A DNA stretch of 40,319 nt, taken from Betaproteobacteria bacterium HGW-Betaproteobacteria-6. Lineage in GTDB: Bacteria > Pseudomonadota > Gammaproteobacteria > Burkholderiales > Rhodocyclaceae. Below the pieces are notes generated by a model. The model was not told the origin of the DNA and ran no database searches. It saw only the letters and a list, made by a program, of their open reading frames with translations. The position numbers were made by a program, and so were the translations under genes. This document shows, piece after piece, positions 35,180-40,319 of this stretch (positions within the stretch are counted from its first letter, which is position 1; every line of letters starts with the position of its first letter). The stretch covers positions 1 through 40,319 of the forward strand of contig PHCF01000051.1 in assembly GCA_002842145.1 (NCBI GenBank), in the 5' to 3' direction.

Positions 35180-35224
35180 TTGTGCAACGCACAACGCACA
35201 TGCAAACAACATTTTGTTACACAA
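35180..35224. promoter_or_regulatory. Two TTGT...ACAA dyads, likely operator pair
   Basis: TTGTGC-AAC-GCACAA (35180-35194) is a perfect 15-bp inverted repeat. TTGT-TAC-ACAA (35214-35224) is a second, shorter dyad with the same outer arms. Centres are 32 bases apart, about three helical turns. They lie upstream of the candidate small RNA and cytochrome gene and could bind one regulator on one face of the DNA. Confidence 0.4.
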
Positions 35225-35267
35225 GACTACGAAAGTACGACAGACAGAGAGGACGCGGAAATCTACA

Positions 35268-35348
35268 CTGCGTTTGTGCATTGAACCCCTCCTCTCGAAA
35301 CTCCCCCTTTCGAGAATTTTCAACCCCGCCACTGGCGGGGTTTTTTTT
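35268..35348 (+). ncRNA. Candidate small RNA with CU-rich hairpin loop
   Basis: No protein fits the 250 bases between the orphan terminator and the cytochrome gene, yet they end in a second strong terminator (35322-35348), so something is transcribed here. Before it lie CCCCTCCT (35286-35293) and an 8-bp perfect hairpin TCTCGAAA/TTTCGAGA (35293-35300, 35308-35315) with loop CTCCCCC. Such pyrimidine-rich single-stranded stretches are known in small RNAs that pair with ribosome-binding sites. TACACT at 35264-35269 could be a -10 box, but no good -35 is seen, so the 5' end is a guess. Confidence 0.5.
35322..35348 (+). terminator. Strong rho-independent terminator
   Basis: AACCCCGCC (35322-35330), loop ACT, GGCGGGGTT (35334-35342) and an eight-T run. 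No protein-coding gene precedes it within 160 bases, since the orphan gene has its own terminator at 35126-35163. Confidence 0.9.
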
Positions 35349-35371
35349 GCTCAGCCATAGTGCCTCACCGT

Positions 35372-35377
35372 TATAAT
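35372..35377 (+). promoter_or_regulatory. -10 box of the cytochrome c promoter
   Basis: A perfect TATAAT lies 34 bases before the cytochrome ATG. The -35 would fall in or just after the T-run of the upstream terminator (TTGCTC at 35347-35352, spacer of 19). Confidence 0.5.
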
Positions 35378-35411
35378 TACGCTTTCTATTCATCGCACTG
35401 GGGTTTTTAGC

Positions 35412-35855
35412 ATGGCCGAGCAACACTCTTCCAAGCGCATCATGTGGGCGACGATCGCCGTCGCTGCAGTCCTGATTGCCATCATCTACCCGCTGACCGC
35501 CTACAAGGATGGCTCTGCGACAAACACCAGCAACGCTGCCGACGAAGCTGATATCCGCATTCAGCCGGTTGCCCGGTTCGAACTGGCCAAGGCTGAAGCC
35601 CCCGCCGCCAGCGGCCCCCGCGATGGCGCAACGATTTACAACACGGTCTGCGGCGCTTGCCACAACACCGGTGCCGCCGGCGCTCCGAAGATTGACGACA
35701 AGGGTGCCTGGGCACCTCGCCTTGCCCAAGGCAAGGATGCACTGATCAAGAGCGTCACCAACGGCAAGAACGCCATGCCACCGAAGGGCGGCGCCACGCT
35801 GTCCGAGGAAGAGATCAAGGGCGTTGTCGAATACGTCATGAACAAGGCGAAATAA
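35412..35855 (+). CDS. Membrane-anchored cytochrome c5-type monohaem protein
   Basis: A 147-aa cytochrome. An N-terminal membrane anchor (IMWATIAVAAVLIAIIYPLT, residues 10-29) is not followed by a cleavage site, so it probably stays in the inner membrane with the haem domain in the periplasm. A flexible Ala-rich linker follows. The haem site is VCGACHNTGAAGAPKIDDKGAW, and the distal Met lies in KNAMPPKGG. The haem domain closely resembles both halves of the diheme cytochrome at 15699-16319. It has its own -10 box and terminator. Role: electron transfer; partner unknown. Confidence 0.93.
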   Translation: MAEQHSSKRIMWATIAVAAVLIAIIYPLTAYKDGSATNTSNAADEADIRIQPVARFELAKAEAPAASGPRDGATIYNTVCGACHNTGAAGAPKIDDKGAWAPRLAQGKDALIKSVTNGKNAMPPKGGATLSEEEIKGVVEYVMNKAK

Positions 35856-35875
35856 GACCTCATCGCCCACATCAA

Positions 35876-35898
35876 GGGAGGCTGCGGCCTCCCTTTTT
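35876..35898 (+). terminator. Rho-independent terminator of the cytochrome c gene
   Basis: GGGAGGC (35876-35882), loop TGCG, GCCTCCC (35887-35893), TTTTT. It lies 21 bases after the stop. Confidence 0.85.
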
Positions 35899-35983
35899 CG
35901 TGGACGCAATTTTTGTGGAAGCAAAATGGACATCTTCGCCAGACTGGCAGCGTAAGCCGTTGCCAGTCGAAGCGAGCTAGCGT

Positions 35984-37975
35984 TTAACGCTTGTGCCCGG
36001 CCAACATGGCTTTCATGGCATCGAGCCGGGCGCTGCCGGTGGCCTTGTCGGGCGGAGCTTCCTGCTTGCCGCCGGAGAAACGGACGTCTTCCTTGCCCAT
36101 TTCATCGATGAAGCGCGAGGGCTCGCAGGGCACGAATTCGCGCGCCTGCTTGCGGCGTTCGCAGTAGGAAATGTTCAGGGTGTGCTGGGCGCGGGTGATA
36201 CCGACGTACATCAGGCGACGCTCTTCTTCGAGCTTGACTGGATCAACCGATTCGCGGTGCGGCAGGATGCCCTCTTCGACCCCGACCAGGAAGACATTCT
36301 TGTACTCCAGACCCTTGGCTGCGTGCAGGGTCGACAACTGAACGGCGTCGTAATCGTCGTCGTTCTGCTTGTCGAGCATGTTGATCAGGGCGATGCTCTG
36401 GGTCAGATCAACCAGCGTTTTGCCGTCGAGTTCGCCCTTCTTGTTGAGCCAGTTGGCGAACTCGCAGACGTTGGCCCAGCGTGTTTGCGCCGTGCGCTCC
36501 TCTTCGTGGTCGTAGAGGAAGGTTTCGTAGTCGATGGCCTTGAGCAAATCGGGCAGGACCTGGTGCGCCGGCTCCTTGCTGGCCCGCGACTGGGTGCGGT
36601 TGATGAAGTTGCAGAACTCGAGCAGGGGATCGAGCTGACGAGCCTGAACGCGTTGCGCGAAGCCTTCTTCAAAGGCGGCCTCAAAAAGCGAGACATGGCG
36701 CTCGCCGGCATAGATGCCGAGCACCTGCAGCGTTGCCGCGCCGATGCCGCGCTTGGGCGTGGTGGCGGCGCGGATGAAGGCCGGGTCGTCGTCTTCGTTG
36801 GCGAGCAGGCGCAGATAAGCGGTGATGTCCTTGATTTCGGCCTTGTCGAAGAAGGATTTGCCGCCCGAGAGCAGGTAGGGAATGCGGTGGTCGCGCAGGT
36901 ATTCCTCGAAAATCCGCGCCTGGTGGTTGGAGCGGTAGAGGATGGCGTAATCCTTGAACTTGGCGCGATGCTCAAACTTGTGCGCCTGCAGTTTCATGAC
37001 CACGCCTTCGGCCTCAGCATCGTTGTCGCGACAGGCGGTGACGGAAATCTGTTCGCCATGGCCGAGGTCGGACCACAGCTTCTTGTCGAACAGTTTTTCG
37101 TTGTGCGAGATGACGTTGTTGGCGGCCTTGAGGATTCTTACGGTCGACCGGTAATTTTGCTCAAGTTTGATGACCTTGAGGGCGGGAAACTCGGTCGGCA
37201 GTTTCTTGAGATTCTCGATATCAGCGCCACGCCAGCCGTAGATCGCCTGATCGTCGTCACCCACCGCCGTAAACTGGGCGCGGACGCCGGTCAGCAGTTT
37301 GAGGAGCTGGTATTGGCAGGCATTGGTGTCCTGATATTCATCGACCAGCAGGTAGCGCAGGCGGTTCTGCCACTTGTCGGCAATTTCCGGATGCTCTGTG
37401 AACAGCTTGACCGGCAGGCCGATCAAGTCGTCGAAATCGACCGCCTGATAGGCCTTGAGCGTCGCTTCGTAGGACAGGAAGGCGTGGGCGGCCAGTTTTT
37501 GATGCTCGTCAGTGGCCAGATGGCGTGCCGCTTCGGGCGTGACCAGCCCGTTTTTCCAGTTCGAAATGGTCGACTGGACGATGCGCAACGTCGCCTTGTC
37601 GACGGTGCCGGCCGTTTCGCTGATGATGCCGGCGCAATCGGCCGAATCGAATATCGAGAAGCGCGGCTTGTAGCCGAGCGCCTTGGCTTCTTCGCGCAGG
37701 ATGCGGACGCCCAGCGAGTGAAAGGTCGAAATCTGCAACTCGTCGGCCTGCTGCTTGGAAAGAAGCTTGCCGATGCGCTCCTGCATTTCCTTCGCCGCCT
37801 TGTTGGTGAAGGTGATGGCGGCGATATTGCGCGGATTGAAGCCGCAACTCTGCACCAAGTAGGCGATTTTCTGCGTGATCACCCGCGTTTTGCCCGAACC
37901 GGCGCCCGCCAGCACCAGCAGGGGGCCGTCGAGGTAGTGGATCGCTTCGCGTTGCGGTTGATTGAGGCCGGACAT
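35984..37975 (-). CDS. rep: ATP-dependent DNA helicase Rep
   Basis: Superfamily 1 3'-5' helicase (663 aa) that clears proteins from DNA ahead of replication forks. Motifs: LNQPQREAI (Q), LAGAGSGKTRVIT (I), AITFTNKAAKEM (Ia), LLVDEYQDTNACQY (II), VGDDDQAIYGWRGAD (III), LEQNYRST (IV), LSTLHAAKGLEYKNVFLVGVEEG (V) and EEERRLMYVGITRAQ (VI). The start MSGLNQPQREAIHYLDGPLL and the length favour Rep over UvrD. A dyad GACTGGCA/TGCCAGTC (35942-35968) without a T-run lies downstream. Confidence 0.95.
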   Translation of the reverse strand: MSGLNQPQREAIHYLDGPLLVLAGAGSGKTRVITQKIAYLVQSCGFNPRNIAAITFTNKAAKEMQERIGKLLSKQQADELQISTFHSLGVRILREEAKALGYKPRFSIFDSADCAGIISETAGTVDKATLRIVQSTISNWKNGLVTPEAARHLATDEHQKLAAHAFLSYEATLKAYQAVDFDDLIGLPVKLFTEHPEIADKWQNRLRYLLVDEYQDTNACQYQLLKLLTGVRAQFTAVGDDDQAIYGWRGADIENLKKLPTEFPALKVIKLEQNYRSTVRILKAANNVISHNEKLFDKKLWSDLGHGEQISVTACRDNDAEAEGVVMKLQAHKFEHRAKFKDYAILYRSNHQARIFEEYLRDHRIPYLLSGGKSFFDKAEIKDITAYLRLLANEDDDPAFIRAATTPKRGIGAATLQVLGIYAGERHVSLFEAAFEEGFAQRVQARQLDPLLEFCNFINRTQSRASKEPAHQVLPDLLKAIDYETFLYDHEEERTAQTRWANVCEFANWLNKKGELDGKTLVDLTQSIALINMLDKQNDDDYDAVQLSTLHAAKGLEYKNVFLVGVEEGILPHRESVDPVKLEEERRLMYVGITRAQHTLNISYCERRKQAREFVPCEPSRFIDEMGKEDVRFSGGKQEAPPDKATGSARLDAMKAMLAGHKR

Positions 37976-38054
37976 GACTCTGCAAATGACGGCGCCCCGA
38001 CGAGGCGGGGCGCGCTGGAAAGGTTGCCTTGATTTTAACCCACCGACTCAATGC

Positions 38055-38093
38055 TGAAAATCGGCCTTTTTCCCGGTTGACCGTGGAAGCCGC
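38055..38093 (+). repeat. Dispersed CGGTTGACCG repeat, copy 8 (rep upstream region)
   Basis: Reads AAAATCGGCCTTTTTC, then CCGGTTGACCGTGGAAGCC. The core has two changes after GACCGT. It lies between the rep start and the end of the orphan gene at 38095, so in the rep promoter region. Confidence 0.65.
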
Positions 38094-38094
38094 A

Positions 38095-38412
38095 TCAAAC
38101 GGTGTCGTCGATGCCGATCAGACGATCCAGAGACACCCCGGGCTTGATCAGGCTGTCGGTACCGAAGTCCATTTCGAGCAGTTGCGCAGCGACGTCGCGC
38201 GCACCTTGCCGCACCCGTTCCTGACCGTGAAAGTCACCGATGGCGGCAGGATCGACCTCGGCGATTTCCTGTTGCAGGCTACGCTGGCGATCGCCTTCGA
38301 TGCCATCCATGACCTCGACCCGCCGAACCGGTTCGTTATCGACCGGCCGCACGCGCTCACTCGAATAACGAGAGGGGCGTTGCGTGGTGCTCGACAAACG
38401 GGTGAGTTTCAT
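38095..38412 (-). CDS. Orphan protein, 105 aa
   Basis: Starts MKLTRLSSTTQRPSRYSSER and ends SLIKPGVSLDRLIGIDDTV. I do not recognise it. It is rich in Arg, Asp and Glu, with no signal or membrane segment, and the first 30 residues look disordered. I chose ATG 38412 because AAGGAG lies 7 bases before it. That site sits in the loop of a GGGGG/CCCCC hairpin that ends at the ATG. It follows the DUF4197 gene by 44 bases on the same strand. Confidence 0.65.
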   Translation of the reverse strand: MKLTRLSSTTQRPSRYSSERVRPVDNEPVRRVEVMDGIEGDRQRSLQQEIAEVDPAAIGDFHGQERVRQGARDVAAQLLEMDFGTDSLIKPGVSLDRLIGIDDTV

Positions 38413-38431
38413 GGGGGACTCCTTGCCCCCC
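38413..38431 (-). promoter_or_regulatory. Hairpin presenting the ribosome-binding site of the 105-aa orphan
   Basis: On the minus strand GGGGGGCAAGGAGTCCCCC directly precedes the ATG. Five G pair with five C, leaving AAGGAG in a nine-base loop. The strong stem abutting the start codon could limit translation until melted or bound. Confidence 0.4.
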
Positions 38432-38456
38432 ATTACGGCATTTAAAGCGGTTTGCT

Positions 38457-39146
38457 TTAATTGAGTGCGCCAAAGACGTTTTTCAGCAACTCGCTACCGG
38501 CCCCCAGTGGATTGGCGCGCAGCTTCTTTTCTTCTTCGGCGATCATCAGGAACAGGCCATCCATGGCCTTCTGCGTGACGTAGCTGTCTACGTCGGCGTT
38601 CTGCTTGTCGATCAGGCCGGCGCTCGCTGCCTTGCCGGCAAAGTTGTTGTACTGGTCGGCCAGCTTGAGCTTTTTGGTTTCCTTCTTGACGATGGGCATG
38701 AACCTGGCAGCCAACTGATCGGTCGAGGTCCGCTTGAAATACTGCGTCACGCTGTCTTCGCCGCCGGTCAGGATGTCCTTGGCGTCCTTGACGCTCATCT
38801 TCTTGATCGACTGGGTCAGGATCGGTTTGGCTTCGGCCACGGCGTTTTCAGCCGCGTGGTTCATGGTTTCGATCAACTGGTCGGCCTGCTTGCCCATGCC
38901 GAACATGCGCAGTGCCGAATCGGCCTGCTCTAGATAGCCCGGCAGCCTGATCTTGACCTTCTCATTGCCGAGAAAGCCGCCATTCTTGCCGAGCGAGGCA
39001 ACGGCATAGTCGGCACCCTTGGCCAAGGCTGCCTTGACGCCGGCGCTGGCGTCGCCGCTGGAAATGGCATCGAGCGCCCCGGCCTGAGCGACTCCCACGG
39101 TCAACCCGAAAAAAAGGGCAAAAACGGAATGTTTCAAGCCGCGCAT
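38457..39146 (-). CDS. Exported DUF4197 protein; signal peptide encoded by a dispersed repeat
   Basis: A 229-aa periplasmic protein. The signal MRGLKHSVFALFFGLTVGVA ends in QA before GALDAISSGDASAGVKAALAKGADYAVASLG, the DUF4197 start. The family body continues (KVRLPGYL-like KIRLPGYLEQAD, AENAVAEAKPILTQSIKKMSVKDAKDILTGGEDSVTQYFKRTS) and ends LLKNVFGALN. Function is unknown. SVFALFFGLTV comes from a dispersed-repeat copy and is identical to the DsbA signal core. ATG 39146 has GGGAGAACACC before it. It lies 17 bases after pilU. Confidence 0.9.
   Translation of the reverse strand: MRGLKHSVFALFFGLTVGVAQAGALDAISSGDASAGVKAALAKGADYAVASLGKNGGFLGNEKVKIRLPGYLEQADSALRMFGMGKQADQLIETMNHAAENAVAEAKPILTQSIKKMSVKDAKDILTGGEDSVTQYFKRTSTDQLAARFMPIVKKETKKLKLADQYNNFAGKAASAGLIDKQNADVDSYVTQKAMDGLFLMIAEEEKKLRANPLGAGSELLKNVFGALN
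39091..39131 (-). repeat. Dispersed CGGTTGACCG repeat, copy 9 (DUF4197 signal peptide)
   Basis: On the minus strand: CCGTTTTTGCCC, T-run, TTTCGGGTTGACCGTGG. It is almost identical to copy 5 in dsbA, in the same frame, and encodes VFALFFGLTVG. Confidence 0.75.
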
Positions 39147-39163
39147 GGTGTTCTCCCGAAAGG

Positions 39164-40300
39164 TCAAACGATGTCGAGGTGACCGATGCCGGTCGATAGA
39201 TCGCGGTCCTTGGACTCCTTGCCATGCAACTTGATCTGCAGGCGCAGGTCGTTGAGCGAGTCAGCGTTGCGCAGGGCATCTTCGTAGGTAATCTTGCCGG
39301 CCTCGTAGAGGTCGAACAGGGCCTGGTCGAAGGTCTGCATGCCGAGTTCGCGGGATTTCTTCATGACTTCCTTGATCTCGTGCACCTCGCCCTTGAAGAT
39401 CAGGTCGGAAATGAGTGGCGAGTTGAGCATGACCTCGATGGCCGCCAACCGCCCGCGACCATCCTTTTTCGGAATCAGGCGCTGCGAAACCATGGCACGC
39501 AGATTCAGCGACAGGTCCATGAGCAGTTGCTGGCGCCGCTCTTCCGGGAAGAAGTTGATGATCCGGTCGATGGCCTGGTTGGCGCTGTTGGCGTGCAGCG
39601 TGGCCAACGCCAGGTGGCCGGTTTCGGCGAAGGCGATGGCGTAGTCCATGGTGTTGCGGTCACGGATTTCGCCCATCAGGATGACGTCCGGTGCCTGACG
39701 CAGCGTGTTCTTGAGGGCCGGACCCCAGTCGTCGGTATCGACGCCGACTTCACGCTGAGTGACGATGCAGTTCTTGTGCTCGTGCACATACTCGATCGGG
39801 TCCTCGATCGTGATGATATGACCGTAGGAATTTTCATTGCGGTAATCGACCAGCGCCGCCAGCGAGGTCGTCTTGCCGGTACCGGTGCCGCCGACGAAGA
39901 TGATCAGGCCCCGCTTGGTCATCGCCAGATCCTTGAGGACAGGCGGCAACAGCAATTCGTCGAGGGTCGGAATTGTCATGTTGATGGTCCGGCAGACGAC
40001 GCCGACACGCCCCTGCTGAACCAGCGCATTGACCCGGAAACGCCCGATGCCGGATGGCGAAATGGCGAAATTGCACTCCTTGGTCGCCTCGAACTCGGCG
40101 GCCTGGCGGTCGTTCATGATCGAGCGCGCCAGTTCGGCCGTGTGCTGTGAAGTCAGAACCTGGTTCGAGACCGGCGTGATCTTGCCGTCAATCTTTATCG
40201 CCGGCGGAAATCCGGCGGTGATGAAGAGGTCGGAGCCTTTCTTTTGCGACATCAGACGCAAAAGATCGTGCATGAATTTCATTGCCTGATCGCGTTCCAT
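39164..40300 (-). CDS. pilU: Type IV pilus retraction ATPase PilU
   Basis: Hexameric motor ATPase that assists PilT in pilus retraction (378 aa). Seen: the N-terminal PAS-like domain (MHDLLRLMSQKKGSDLFITAGFPPAIKIDGKITPV), Walker A VGGTGTGKTTSLAALVDY, the Asp box ITIEDPIEYVHEHKNC, Walker B VILMGEIRD and the His box GHLALATLHANSANQAIDRIINFFP. PilU rather than PilT is favoured by SDLFITAG and by the long, charged C-terminus (KLHGKESKDRDLSTGIGHLDIV). GAGGGGAAAGT precedes ATG 40300. pilT is probably just outside the right edge. Confidence 0.94.
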   Translation of the reverse strand: MERDQAMKFMHDLLRLMSQKKGSDLFITAGFPPAIKIDGKITPVSNQVLTSQHTAELARSIMNDRQAAEFEATKECNFAISPSGIGRFRVNALVQQGRVGVVCRTINMTIPTLDELLLPPVLKDLAMTKRGLIIFVGGTGTGKTTSLAALVDYRNENSYGHIITIEDPIEYVHEHKNCIVTQREVGVDTDDWGPALKNTLRQAPDVILMGEIRDRNTMDYAIAFAETGHLALATLHANSANQAIDRIINFFPEERRQQLLMDLSLNLRAMVSQRLIPKKDGRGRLAAIEVMLNSPLISDLIFKGEVHEIKEVMKKSRELGMQTFDQALFDLYEAGKITYEDALRNADSLNDLRLQIKLHGKESKDRDLSTGIGHLDIV

Positions 40301-40319
40301 ACTTTCCCCTCGTTTGCTC

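Noticed and set aside
35942..35968. GACTGGCA/TGCCAGTC dyad as a terminator of rep
   Set aside because: No T-run follows on either strand; left as an unexplained dyad noted under rep.
37133..37160. Sequence like the dispersed repeat (ACGGTCGACCGGTAATTTTG) inside rep
   Set aside because: It encodes the conserved helicase motif LEQNYRSTVRIL, so the likeness is explained by the protein.
35993..38032. Open frame of 679 codons on the plus strand opposite rep
   Set aside because: Antisense shadow; rep has all helicase motifs on the other strand.

Overview
The window reads as a chromosomal segment of a Rhodocyclales-like betaproteobacterium (Dechloromonas/Azonexus type). This is an inference from gene content and order: a nap locus, several c-type cytochromes, the gmk-rpoZ-spoT block, argS-SPOR-dsbA-SDR, thiS-thiG-trmB, and pilU. 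The DNA is GC-rich with dense coding on both strands. I saw no tRNA, rRNA, CRISPR array, prophage or insertion sequence.

Layout. 1-1623: the start of a nitrate reductase locus (damaged napD, then napA running off the left edge) behind an FNR-like box. 1620-7566 (minus): yicC, gmk, rpoZ, a spoT-dadA fused reading frame and a tatD hydrolase. 7.6-11.9 kb (plus): Ser/Thr kinase, PP2C phosphatase, rph, rdgB, hemW. 11.95-25.0 kb (minus): DUF937, an ABC-F ATPase, ychJ, rdgC, a diheme cytochrome, trmB-thiG-thiS, a haem protein with a CX3CH motif, SDR-dsbA-SPOR-argS, a DNA glycosylase and a diguanylate cyclase. 25.2-30.4 kb (plus): a frameshifted ubiB, a SWIM-SNF2 helicase and a DUF302 protein. 30.4-34.7 kb (minus): a hybrid histidine kinase coupled to a FIST-domain sensor, then cinA/pncC. 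34.8-35.9 kb (plus): a 60-aa orphan, a candidate small RNA and a membrane-anchored cytochrome c. 35.98-40.3 kb (minus): rep helicase, an orphan, a DUF4197 lipoprotein-like exported protein and pilU.

Three signals stand out. First, a short dispersed repeat of about 36 bp with core CGGTTGACCGTAGCAA occurs about nine times in 40 kb. Some copies are intergenic, but others are translated, and two nearly identical copies form the hydrophobic core of two unrelated signal peptides (DsbA and DUF4197). Second, four genes (napD, the kinase, spoT/dadA, ubiB) show a short loss of expected sequence, two of them clearly out of frame. Either this lineage carries several small deletions or the assembly does, and this must be settled before the SpoT-DadA fusion is believed. 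Third, 35.18-35.35 kb holds paired TTGT...ACAA dyads, then a CU-rich-loop hairpin and a strong terminator, which looks like an unannotated anti-Shine-Dalgarno small RNA.

How the genes work together: nitrate respiration (Nap), c-type cytochromes, disulfide formation (DsbA), a candidate NO-sensing FIST/kinase pair and c-di-GMP synthesis fit an organism that switches between oxygen and nitrogen oxides and between free-living and attached states. All functions are from sequence reading alone; no database search was run.
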